Source of the DNA: Bisporella sp. PMI_857
Taxonomy: Eukaryota; Ascomycota; Leotiomycetes; Helotiales; Helotiaceae
Assembly (NCBI GenBank): GCA_021307315.1
Contig: JAJSPD010000038.1
Location: 310,001-374,000, forward strand
DNA: 64,000 nucleotides
Direction of reading: 5' to 3'
Position numbers and translations under genes: made by a program. The notes below the pieces were generated by a model that worked only from the letters and a program-made list of their open reading frames with translations, was not told the DNA's origin and ran no database searches. Numbering within the stretch: the stretch's first letter is position 1; each line of letters begins with the position of its first letter. Positions 23,227-34,085 of this stretch are shown piece after piece.

Positions 23227-25672
23227 ATGGACTCCGAGAACTCTTCTGTTTTCTCAAGCTGGACTGATTACACAACTGGTGGTTAGTTCGAGACTGTTTT
23301 TCTTGAACCTTTTTATGTTATCCATCTGACTTTTACACTAGTATGGCAAATTGTGGTTGGTCAAACAACTGGATATGCTTTGCCAGCGTTTATTGCCATA
23401 TGGCTGTCTTTCTCGAACAGATACATCAAACGTATAATAGTATGCTCTGCAATCTGGGCGCGCTTGAAGTACAATGAGATACAATTATCTCATGATCCAA
23501 CCGAAACTCAACCCATGATTGAAAACAATAATCGATCTGATGATGACGGAGAACGATTTCGGGACTCGTTCGTCAGAGTTTTAGACGAGTCCGGTGGTGG
23601 TGTCCGCGACCTCGCCAAGGCGATTTATCGAAATAGATATAAACTGTCATTGGGTAAAATACTCTGTCTGGGCTGTGTCACACTATTCGTGATTCTTGCT
23701 ACCATTGGAACGATTGTTGCTGGTACTTGGACCTCCAAAGTGAAAATTACTGGCGCAGCACTTTTAGATTCGGATAAATGTGGGATCTGGCTATTTGACT
23801 TTGAGAATGCAGGCATGGAAGCAGCTACTAGAGCTGGAGTACTAGATCTAGGAAAGGAAACTAGAGCTGGAGAGTACGCTCAAAACTGCTACGATACGAC
23901 GAGTACCTTCGACGCCGTACATTGTGGATTCTTCTATCGCCGCAACATTAAATTCAATACGAAATATAGTTACGAGTGCCCGTTTCATTCTGATATTTGT
24001 GCTAAAGGACAGCAGTCGGTAAGATTTGAAACTGGAGCCATTCCAGCCAGCGAGATTGGTGTGAACAGCAAGAAGCCTTACAAATTTAGTCGAACTATGA
24101 CCTGTATTCCATTGAGCATGGAATATCCGTATGTTCGCAACACAACCCACGAGGGACTGACGACATATTATTATTACTATGGCGAGAGGATACGTAGGGA
24201 GTATGATCCACCTAAGTCGACAAGTTACACTCACAATACTAGTGGAGACCCGTTTGACTCGCTTGCACCAGTCTATGAAGTCCAGTATGTAAATCTATCT
24301 ATATATTTAATATGGCCTGGAAGATGCTGAAAGCTAAGAACACAAAATTAGTACTTATACTACTGGTCTTTTTGAAGAGAACTCTTATTGGATCCCAATA
24401 CCAGAACTAGCCTTCCCAGCACACAGTACTCTTAGCATTATGTTCATATCATCACTTCGGATTTTGTATCTGAAGAGAAGCGCAGATCCATTGTTTCCAG
24501 CTGATAAGCCCAAATATCTAAGCGACAACCAAGAGCCATGGTTTTACAATTCTGATCCACGGGCAAGACCTATTGCTTGTATCGATCGAACTGAGCTCTA
24601 TTCTCCCGATGGAAAACAACACTGGGCTATGACTGAAAATCCATCAAAAGATGCATCTAAGCATCCAGAATATTGGCTCACTTTGTTATCCTTTTTGTCA
24701 TCTAATATGTACGACTCTGTTGCCAAGCGATTGGGAAGCAGTTTCCTGGCGCAGAAAATGGTCTCCCAATACCAATCACATCCGCTCGGTGACGATCATT
24801 GGGTGAAGGAGATGAAGAACATTTTCGCTACCTCATTGGCTCGCGCACAAATTGACACCTGGAGTATCGCAAGTGGGGAGGACTCTAAGCATGTGGGCAA
24901 AGATGGATATGTACCATGGACTCCAGACGAAGCTGGAAATCTGTGCGGGCTGTTCAAGTACAGACCATCTGGTCATGCATATATCAAAGTCATTCCATTT
25001 ATTGGGATTATCCTTGTCCTTCCATTTCTCTTTTTTGTGAGTAGGACAATGTCTGAAATCAAAGGATGGGTATGTTGCGGTTCAAGAGCTACTAAGTCTA
25101 GTACTCCTAAAGAGTTGGAACCCCAAGCGCAGTTGCCATCAATGAACAACAATTTATCGCATGCACTGCCAGAAGACGGAATTACTGAAGCTACTGAGGA
25201 TGAAGACACTACTCGCCCTGAACATTCCGAAGAGCAACAAGAACTAGCAGATGAGAATGAGGGAGAAGATCTCTCGCTAGACGGAGGGCAACAAAATATG
25301 ACTGAAGAGTCAAACGATGTTCCACTCCGAGATTTGGGGGATCATACACAGCGACCGGCAGATGCCATCGAAGGAGGTCTCAGTGACCCATACATAAGCT
25401 CTCACGGTCAAGCGCGTCCAGGAACCTTTCGATCTCAAGAGCCATCCACCCACCCCCCACAAGCAGCAGCAGCGGTTGATCTACCGGCCCCACGTAATAG
25501 TTTATGGCCCAGTGCCATGCCATCACAGCCAAGCCAGTCAAAACGCCGCTCGAAAGTCCATCCCGATTGGGAGCTATGGGAGCCTCTTGTCATTCATATA
25601 CCATTCATCCTAATAAAAAGATGGCTCTCAAACCATCCGGAAGAGAATCATTCCGATGAATCGGAGTCTTGA
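23227..25672 (+). CDS. Orphan fungal multi-pass membrane protein
   Basis: Three exons, 23227-23281, 23342-24284 and 24352-25672, give a 772-aa protein; the introns are 60 and 67 nt. The start MDSENSSVFSSWTDYTTG, spliced to VWQIVVGQTTGYALP, gives a short N-terminus before the first hydrophobic span. A second span lies at ILCLGCVTLFVILATIGTIV. A long, probably extracytoplasmic region follows with several cysteines (for example CGFFYRR and CPFHSDICAKG) and N-glycosylation sequons, and a last span at VIPFIGIILVLPFLFFV. The cytoplasmic tail is acidic and Pro/Gln-rich. This layout is seen in uncharacterised surface proteins of filamentous fungi; the function is unknown. Confidence 0.75.
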
Positions 25673-26306
25673 TGGAAACTAGATGTGCAATCAAGAGTTA
25701 ACAAGTTTGCTCAAGAGGAGTGATTTTTGCAATCTCAATTCATAAAACGCCACAGTCATTAGCAAATAAATTGGCTGCGAGTCAGATTGCTGGGCTACTT
25801 CATGTAGTTTAATCCACTTAATATACATTTGCAGGCGCCACCTGCAATTAGGGGGCATGGCCAAGCGAGTGGCCAGTAGACCTCCAGCATATTAATCTTG
25901 CACGCAACAAGCTTCTCTATAGAATCAGGACATATAGCCTACTTTCAGAGAGCGGAAGATTTTCTGTAATTATCTTTATAAATATATACAAATTCTAAAT
26001 TTTTTGATGATTTTTTTTTGGATAGAGAATTGAGGAGATATTTCTATTTGAATTCGAATATGCTTGACTGCCGCCCTTGGCGTATCACAAACATGGCGGC
26101 CCCCATGCTGACATCAGCTCAGCCACAGGGGAAATTCTATGGCCGATCCAGGTGTGCAGCACTAAGATCACCCGTGCGGGAGAACATACATATATCATCT
26201 CGAGATCTGAACTTATTCTCCCTGCCCATTTGATCTAGATGAAATGTAGCCGCAAGCCTTCTTATGGCCTGTCGTTCTCATTGATGCTTTATTCTTACCA
26301 AGAGCG
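25673..26306. other. AT-rich spacer
   Basis: This 634-bp spacer lies between the orphan membrane gene and the Clr5-domain gene. It is AT-rich with no recognised feature and must include the promoter of the downstream gene. Confidence 0.4.
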
Positions 26307-27845
26307 ATGTCTTTGACGCCTCGCCAAAATATTTGGGCATCGTCTCAGGACTGGGAGAATCATCGTGATACTATCATCGATCTCTATCAGGAGCAAAGTC
26401 TACAATTGAAAAAGGTTGTCGAGATCATGAAAGAGAAACACCAGTTCTTTGCCACGTGCGCCTCATCATCCTTTTTCATGATCAGTCAGAAGCTGACATA
26501 TCCCAGGGAAAGGATGTATAAACGACGCTTTCTGACATGGGGTATACAGAAGAACTTCAAGTCTGCAGAAGCTACTTCTATTCTTCGTAAAGAAATAGGT
26601 CGCATGCTTATCGACAGAGAAGATTTCTCTATTGGACACCCAGATGGTGATCAGGAAAGGTTCTGGGCCTATATGAGGGTCCTGCGTCCGGCGAGGAGAA
26701 GGCGTATGTTTGAGAAGGCTTTCGGGACGAGTAATGCCTTAGCGCTTCATGGCAACAGCTTGGATACCATTGCTGGCCAAACCGGCTCGCCTTCTGCGCT
26801 TTTGTCCTCACTCAATCCTCCAGAAGCCTTGCGTATTCCCGAGAAGCTCATCTACGCCCTTCGAGACTACGTTTCCGGTGCTTTCAATACCCGGTTATGG
26901 ACCCCGGAAACATTCGAAGACGATGCAACACTTGTCGAAAGCATCAAATGGGCCAACCTTAACTTCACCGCAAACAAAGCACTGGGCTACGGGAAAGTAA
27001 ACGAGGCTTTTCGCATTCTGAATTTCGGATGCCAAGAGTATAAATCACTCGTAGAAGAGCAGAATCCGACTTTATTCATAGCCACGTATTCGGCAGTCAT
27101 GCGCCATGCCCAAACAAATTCGGATGTGGCGCGGGAGGTTGTGAAGTATGCTAGAGATTTGGCACAAACATTACATGGCCCATTCCATCCGCTGACAGCC
27201 ATTCTGAGACAGCTTTTTGAGCTGAAGGTGCAAAATCTCAAAGCAAGCGCGACAGGTTTGCTTAAGGCTTTCCTAGAGGTAGTGCAGAGCCATCTACCTC
27301 CAGAAGGTGTGTTTGGTGGGCGTATTGCATTGGCGATCGCTGCGGCTGTTAGGTACTACGCCTCGGTGGATAACACGAGTGAGACAAAGATCGCTAAAGG
27401 AGTAGCGACGGTATACTGCAGCGGAGTAAAGATTACGCATAGCAAATGCGCAAAGATTGTTGTGATGAGAGTTAAGCATCAGCTAGCGTGGGCGCGAGCG
27501 TGCCAAGGAAAGAACCCGTCAGCCCGGGAAATAGTGGATAATCTCTTGCGCTCAGAGGATGTGGAAAAGAATGCCATGGCAGAAGTCAAGGTTTTCCAGT
27601 TGCTGCTTTGCGTCTCGTTGACCCAGGATAATCATGAAACACTGCTGGCCGCCGCGCGCCAGCACGTAGAGTTCTGTACAGAGGCATACGGGAGGGGAAG
27701 TGACCAGGCGATCGATGCTTGGACAACTATGGAGGTTTATTTAAGGAACTTTGATGCGCTTCAAGTGACTGAACAGGCGCGTGTACAACATGACCAGGCC
27801 TTTGGCGAGATGCGTCGCGAGCTAGAGAAATTAAATCTAATGTAA
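26307..27845 (+). CDS. Clr5-domain protein
   Basis: The N-terminus carries the Clr5 domain, a putative DNA-binding module frequent in filamentous ascomycetes: the pattern W-x-x-H-x-x-x-I-x-x-L-Y, then V-x-x-I-M, then RMYKRRFLTWGIQKNFK. A 51-nt intron at 26456-26506 (GTGCGC..CCCAG) is in frame and has no stop, so the unspliced ORF stays open. Removing it restores FFAT|ERMYKRRF, which matches the family. The spliced product is 495 aa from exons 26307-26455 and 26507-27845. The rest is helical and TPR-like in composition (regular Ala/Leu spacing) with no catalytic motif. Many Clr5 proteins are lineage-specific; the target of this one is unknown. Confidence 0.8.
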   Translation: MSLTPRQNIWASSQDWENHRDTIIDLYQEQSLQLKKVVEIMKEKHQFFATCASSSFFMISQKLTYPRERMYKRRFLTWGIQKNFKSAEATSILRKEIGRMLIDREDFSIGHPDGDQERFWAYMRVLRPARRRRMFEKAFGTSNALALHGNSLDTIAGQTGSPSALLSSLNPPEALRIPEKLIYALRDYVSGAFNTRLWTPETFEDDATLVESIKWANLNFTANKALGYGKVNEAFRILNFGCQEYKSLVEEQNPTLFIATYSAVMRHAQTNSDVAREVVKYARDLAQTLHGPFHPLTAILRQLFELKVQNLKASATGLLKAFLEVVQSHLPPEGVFGGRIALAIAAAVRYYASVDNTSETKIAKGVATVYCSGVKITHSKCAKIVVMRVKHQLAWARACQGKNPSAREIVDNLLRSEDVEKNAMAEVKVFQLLLCVSLTQDNHETLLAAARQHVEFCTEAYGRGSDQAIDAWTTMEVYLRNFDALQVTEQARVQHDQAFGEMRRELEKLNLM

Positions 27846-28057
27846 CTATACCATAATTTTGTCACTTTAAGCTGAGATCATGAGGAGAGTAGTATTAAAT
27901 AGCTGCATAATACTACACATGCTTTTTCGAGCTATTGGGTCGTCGTGGACAACTTAATGTGGGTCCTCGCTTGACTCAGGGGCTGATTGACAGATCCCTC
28001 TTAAGGGTAATGACGCTGAGTCTGAACAAATAACCACAAAACAAAATCCCGCTGCCC

Positions 28058-28839
28058 TCATAGCTTCGCTCTAACCTTCGCATTCCTGCTACCATTCCAT
28101 AACCTAGGCAACGGCCCATCAACACCACTCACCGGATCATGCGTCGGGACCTCAACCGCCTCGATCTCAGCCCGCAACCCGAGCTCCCTAACCGGCCGAT
28201 CGCCATACATATTCCGCCACCTCGGACACCCCTAGGGACCCCCATATAAGTCAGCTTCCTCACGCAAAGTGTTACTCTCAGCAGGTGCAACAGCGGGCGA
28301 ACCTTGGGATACACCCCGACATATCGATAATCCTCCGTGCTCTCGACCGAGCTGTGCCCCGTCCCCGCGGGAAGGACGATCACGTCCCCCGCCGTGACCG
28401 TGATGCGCTTCCCGCCCCGCGCGTCCAGCTTCCCCTGCCCGATCAGCAGCGTCGACGTCCCTCGGAAGATCCCTTTTCCCCCGTCAGCACTGCGCTGGTG
28501 CAAACAATCCCCCGCTTTTGCGCTCCTGCCTGTTCCCGGCGAGGTCGGCAACGGCGGAGGGACCTACCGTAGCATTCGTGCGAGTTGGGGTGGAAATGCC
28601 TTATTTCTATCGACCCCCATGTCCCCTGCATTTTTGAATGTTAGGGGCAGGCGGGAGAAGGTGGTGGAGTGGAGGTGGTGACGTACGCGTTTCTCCCAGT
28701 TGTTGGCTTCAAGGAATGTGCTGGCGTTCTCTTCTGTGATGGGTTTGGGGAGGACGGCTCTGTATACCAGCACTGGCATGGGGTTGTTGGGAGCGTATTC
28801 TGTTGGCTCGATATAGTACGTTTCTGGCTCGAGACCCAT
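28058..28839 (-). CDS. Cupin-domain protein
   Basis: This is a small cupin (RmlC-like barrel) of 184 aa from four exons, 28839-28687, 28625-28568, 28472-28303 and 28231-28058. Splicing gives LEANNWEKR|GTWGSIEIRHFHPNSHECYG|IFRGTSTLL. Cupin motif 1 is HFHPNSHECYG (HxHxxxxE) and motif 2 is VLPAGTGHSSVE. The C-terminal exon supplies PRWRNMYGDRP. Such proteins bind a metal through the His/Glu set, but the family includes enzymes and binding proteins and the reaction cannot be told. The second exon is only 58 nt. It is transcribed from the same strand as the flavin monooxygenase beyond it, and co-function is only a possibility. Confidence 0.85.
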
Positions 28840-29462
28840 AGTTGCGGATATATATCGTTTTGATGTGATTGGTATAGGCTTTAAAATTTATGTTCGTTCC
28901 TGAAATAACTTCTGAGATACAAATCTGTGGTCATGGAATGAAGGATGCTGAATGTAGTATGATAACTGGATGATCTCATAAGCCTTTTGGCGGGTGATTT
29001 GTATATCAGGATGCCTTATCAGGGTGGGAACCTTTGGGAAGAGGGGAAAGTGGATCCGGGATGTGTCCGACACGTGATTCATCCATGTTCTTTGGCATAC
29101 ATTCCCAGAAAATAGCACAGGAAATGTGAGCTAGAAGAGTACATTCTGAAGAGATGTTGTTTAAACTATATTTTGTAGACCTGTCTGAGCCGTATTAATG
29201 ATTTCCATACTTCTGTGTAACCACCACGTGAATATAACAATTTGGAAGCACAGAGATATGTGTACTTTTTTCAAGAGAGATTCATTAATTTCTAAACAGA
29301 ATTTGCATTTCTTCAATTTATATCAGCATTGAGATTGCGAAAGTGTATGAATATTTCGCAACTGCTCAATTGTTCTGAAGGATGATCTTTCGATTACAGA
29401 AAAGATTCCAAGATTGATTTGTCATTCGCCTAGTGCCAGGTACGCGTCCACGCACTCTTTAG
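28840..29462. other. Spacer between cupin and flavin monooxygenase genes
   Basis: This 623-bp spacer contains the cupin promoter side and the 3' flank of the flavin monooxygenase gene. It is AT-rich near 29150-29400. No gene is evident. Confidence 0.4.
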
Positions 29463-31571
29463 CTACACACTCATGGCCGCTGCATCAACCAAATCTTTTT
29501 GCCATTGAGGTTCAGATGCTGAACCATTGATAACCCCATTTATCTTCGGTTTTGGCGGATTGAAGGCGTCTAAGGGAATAGGCGGAGCACTATGTAGATA
29601 GTAACTAAAATCAACCCCTTCACCATTTTCAACTCCTTCCATTGCCTTCTCTTTCTCAAGAATTGATCTCTTCTCTGTCTTGGAAAAGCCCTCATCCCAG
29701 TATGAGAATCTGTTACACGTGTACCTCCACTCGTAGTCCTCCCATCTATTCTCAGCCAGCGTGTCCATGTAGTGTAAGGAGCTTCCGGGCCAGAGTGCGG
29801 TCACTTTGCCCGTGTCTGACCTCTTGACTATTGACCTGCGTCAACATCTGACAATGATACTTGACTGAGATTTTACTTACACCAACTGCGGCAAGTTCCA
29901 GTCCATACCATATTTTTCATGAAACGTTGAGTATGCTCGTCAAAATCCAGTTGTGCTTCAGGACGCACATCGAAAGACTTAGCACGTTGAGTATGCATCT
30001 TTCGTATCAACTTGCTAAAATAGTCTGCGGTGGCTTCTAAGGGACCTACTCTTGCGTCAGCAATGTCTCGATACTTCCCAAACTTGGAGATAAACTTGCC
30101 CGTTATACTGCCATTGGATATCGGGGTATTTGGTCCAAGGAAAATAAGATAGTTCGGATATCCAGATACGCCAGTACCAAGATATGATGTTGGCTCTTTT
30201 GCCCATAAGTCTTGAAGGTTCACTCCATTCCTACCAATAATTGGAAACCTGGGACGGAAGCCCGTGTTGAAACCGGTAGCCGCAACAATCACATCTGCAG
30301 GACGTTTTTCTCCATTCGAGACTACTCCATCGGTTACAATCTCTGAGATAGGACCAAATATAGGGGCAACGTTATTGTTTTGTAAAGAGGTAAGATATGC
30401 TTCTCCTGGATTGATCCGTCGGCAGCCTACCTCAAAATCCGGGATCAGCTTTTTCTGTAGCTCTGGATCAGGTATCAGCTCCTTCATCCTGGTCTCAAAC
30501 TTGTTTCGAAGGTCTTTTTGCTGATCAGTGCCTTTAAAGAATGCTTTAAACATAGTATTGAAGCTTGATTCAAGCGTCTTTCTAGTTGTGAGAGAAAATA
30601 CGGGGTCATCGCGGAATCGCTCTTGTTCCTCAATCGTATATGGAGGATTCTTGCCTTTTGGAGCACCAATTGGTGGAGATATCCAGGATGGTGTTCGGAT
30701 GTAAAGATCGATATGTCTTGCGATCGGCTGTATTTGTGGCAAAATCTGAATGGCACTGGCGCCTGCGCCGATCAAAGCTATGCTTTTGCCTTCTAAGTTG
30801 ACTTTCGGATCCCATTGCGCAGTATGGAGGAAATCTCCGCTAAAAGTATCAAGACCTTTGATTGTTGGCATCTGAGGATTGTTGAGAATGCCGCCAGCGT
30901 TGACTATAATCTCAGCAGAAAATTCTCCTTTCCCTTCAACCGATATCTTCCAGATAGACTCTGTCTCATCCCAAATGGCTCTGGTCACCGGGCTGCTGAA
31001 TGAGATATATTTCGAGAGGTCAAAATTCCTGCAGACAGCTTTCAGATACCGCTGTATCTCTTGTGAAGTAGCATAGCTGCAAACTAATTAGGCTTACTGC
31101 CCTCATACCTATTACTTTCTGTGAGCTTTTGCTTACTATGATGACCAATATGGATTCGGCGCGAACGAAAACTGGTATACGTGACTGGGGACATCACAAG
31201 CACAGCCTTTGATTGTTATCTCATGGTTCGTCTTTAAGTAGATTAGAGCGCGGGCCTTACCTGGATACCTATTTTCAAACCAGGTTCCTCCTAGATCCTC
31301 ATTTTTCTCAAAAATTTGGAATTCGATCTCTTCATGGAGCTCAGTCTTCAGCCTATATGCTATATGGTGCTTAGCAAAATTTTGCTTTCACAGATAACAG
31401 AAATGTCTGGCCCCCATCACTTCAGTTACTTTCAAAACCGAAATTCTGCATACCCATTAATATACCCGAGAACCTGCATGTTGTCAGTGCATCGACATGT
31501 GCCATAAATATTATAGTATTCTAAACATACCCAGCTCCAATGATAACACAACGAAGTCGTCTCTTGTCCAT
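29463..31571 (-). CDS. Baeyer-Villiger type flavin monooxygenase
   Basis: This is a class B flavoprotein monooxygenase using FAD and NADPH, predicted to oxidise a ketone/aldehyde or a heteroatom. Six exons, 31571-31531, 31473-31454, 31359-31261, 31206-31137, 31076-29881 and 29827-29463, give 596 aa. The FAD Rossmann motif is assembled over three exons (IIGA|GFSGILM|AYRL), one of them only 20 nt. Next come GGTWFENRYPG, the BVMO fingerprint FSGDFLHTAQWD (FxGxxxHxxxWD), and the NADPH site ALIGAGASAIQ. The C-terminus includes NYLIFLGPNTP and TALWPGSSLHY. It is divergent from the Rieske oxygenase gene (574 bp between starts), suggesting shared control. The substrate is unknown. Confidence 0.92.
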
Positions 31572-32145
31572 TCTATTGCTCGTATTTGCCATACTTAGCC
31601 TCGCATAACCACAGAGGAGGATTTAAAAGGAATAATTCATGTACAAAAACGACAGATCAGGAGTTTAGATATCATACAGATTCCATTGTAGAAGGTCCAA
31701 AGTGGGCCATGCGCTTGCACCTGGCTTATGTGCCTAGACCCATGCCATCTTACCACTGGCCGAAGGCATATGGGATTCATCTTCAGCCACAACTACCTCG
31801 AGAATTCTCTATCAAGGCAGATTAAAAAGACGGAAGTCGACACGAGTAGCCAAGAGTGGGTGGAATGCGGACGGACGGGGTTGGTTCCGGTCATGTGATC
31901 ACGGAGCAGATACGACCACTTTTAACACATCCTAATGACTCGGTGTAGTCCCATTAGTGGATACGAAGTATGATATACAGACAGGCATTTTGTGCACATG
32001 CCATAATCTGAGGTTATAGTGCGTGGTAACTGATAAAACGCCGAATTAGATACTCTGAGAAAGTAAGTTACAGCCCACAATATTGAATACTTATCCTAAA
32101 AGAAATTCTTTGTGAGTTTTGGGCACAACATATAATTCCGACATC
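31572..32145. promoter_or_regulatory. Divergent promoter, BVMO / Rieske oxygenase
   Basis: This 574-bp bidirectional spacer contains CGG triplets at 31868, 31872 and 31876, with a CCG at 31887-31889, making CGG-N8-CCG at 31876-31889. Such CGG pairs are the usual half-sites of Zn2Cys6 regulators, and one such regulator is encoded about 4 kb away. Binding is inferred, not shown. Confidence 0.45.
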
Positions 32146-33570
32146 ATGGGCAGCACATCACCAGAAAGAGACTCCGAAGTCCATCGGGCTCTCCCGGCAA
32201 ATTGGTACTCCTCACCTGCGATGTACGATCTGGAACGAAGAGCCATCTATTCCAAAGAATGGTTCCTTGTAACCCACAAGCTTCGTTTTAATAAAATCGG
32301 AGACTTTGTGAAGTTTGAGGAAGCCGGGTTTGCATTTTTCTTGTGCAAGAATAGGCAAGGCGAGATAAACGGATTCCATAATATATGTCGGCATCGAGCA
32401 TTTCCCATAGTGACAAAAGACTGCGGCACTGCCAGTATACTATCTTGTAAATATCATGGTATGAACTCGATATGTGGCTTGCAACTTCACGTTCGCTAAT
32501 TTCGGTATTAGGATGGTCGTATGGGTTGAATGGAAGCCTAGCTAAGGCACCCAAATTCGACACGGTGCCAAGTTTTGATAAAGCCAGCAATAGTCTCTTT
32601 CCAATCCATGTTCATGTAGATAACATGGGTTTTGTGTGGGTGAACCTTGAAGCAAGTGAGAAGCCTTCCAAGCTCTGGGGTCAAAATTTCAAAGGAGTGG
32701 ATCTCCAAGAACGGTATAAGAATTTCGATGTTGAGAAGTACAAGTTTGATCACACATGGAGTATGATGGGAGATTATAACTGGAAGACGTTGGCTGATAA
32801 TTACAATGAGGTCTGTTCTAGAATTACGGCCCACGAGCTCTCCAAGAGGTGAATTTTATACTGACAAGGTATGAAGTGCTATCATTGCGCAGTAGCTCAT
32901 CCTGGTGTCTCGAGCGTAGCAGACCTCAGCGCATACTCAGTAGAAACTTCCGGCAGCCACATCCAACACTTCAACAAGCCCAAAGCAGAGACTGAAACAT
33001 CCACAGCGATCGCAAGCACATTTTTCTTTCCTAACTCTTCTACGACATTCTCGTAAGTCCTTCCTTCCTTCCATTACCTCATAATCCAAGCTGATCTGTG
33101 CTCGTAGACCTGATTTCTTCTACTTGATGCGCGCCGTCCCTGTCTCCGCAATAAAAACGAGCATGGAATACGAGGTGTACAGACATTTAGATGCTACAGA
33201 TGAGGCATTTACACACATCAACGAGCTCTTCAAGCAGGTTCTAAGAGAAGATAAGGATTTGTGCAATAATGCGCAAAAGAATCTTAATGCTGGTGTTTTT
33301 ACAAACGGGAGATTGCATCCTTGGAATGAGAAGGTGACTTGGCTCCAAACTGTTTGCGGAGATTGTAGTTGACCCAAAACATAGGGGCCGTTGTACTTCC
33401 AGAAGCTTGTCAAGAATGCTGTAATGACGCATCGTGAAGAGGAAGTAAGGCTGGATAACGAGATTTGGCCGGCGAAGGCGCATATTGATAAGTTGAATGG
33501 ACTGGATGAAGAAATCTCATTCTGTGCTGGGCTGTCAAAAAATTGTAGTGATGGGAGTTTGTCTTGGTAG
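32146..33570 (+). CDS. Rieske oxygenase, quaternary-amine demethylase/hydroxylase type
   Basis: This is the alpha subunit of a Rieske non-haem iron oxygenase, 399 aa from five exons: 32146-32458, 32512-32810, 32877-33052, 33108-33333 and 33385-33570. The [2Fe-2S] ligands are CRH and CKYH (C-x-H-x17-C-x-x-H; CKYHG is completed across the first junction). The mononuclear-iron site is in [21 protein letters not shown]. The ECYHC form is typical of glycine-betaine and carnitine oxygenases rather than of aromatic-ring dioxygenases. The last exon supplies [20 protein letters not shown]. Family members act on trimethylammonium compounds and need a separate reductase; none is visible here. The neighbouring sarcosine-oxidase-like enzyme fits stepwise N-demethylation. 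Confidence 0.9.
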
Positions 33571-34085
33571 ATCGTTTGTATGGAAGATTTGCAGGAATAC
33601 TATCTGGCTCTCTGCTTAATTCGCAGGCGTGATTTTGCTGTTGTGTAAGTACCACCACCATGTAATGCTGGATCTAATGGTTCTTGTGCTTGATCATGTT
33701 TTAGCTACAAGCGGCTCAATGTGCTAAAACTAGATCCAATCCCATTATTTAGTATACGACGACTGTCAGGTGCAGGGATGTCACATGCTAAAGGGTAATA
33801 AAGGGGTTCGATAGACGCTCCAGGTATCGGCACGTAAAAGGTCGCCAGGGGTATGGAGAGTATAATTAGGGGGCTCGGGGTGTAGTAAAAAGAGCAGAGA
33901 TTAGTCTTTGTATAAATAGGAGCTGATTTGTGCCACATTACTCTATCCATTTTACAAGGACACAAGCTGTCAAAAGAAAGATTCCTTACACATCGTGCCT
34001 ATCTTGAGTCGCGGAACCTCTTCAGAACGCTTTGACTTTCTGTCTTGATCTAAATTTTCTATATCTATATCATGTACCATGTTAT
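33571..34085. other. Convergent spacer Rieske / sarcosine oxidase-like genes
   Basis: This 515-bp spacer lies between two stop codons. No gene is evident; a terminator region for both neighbours is expected here. Confidence 0.4.
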
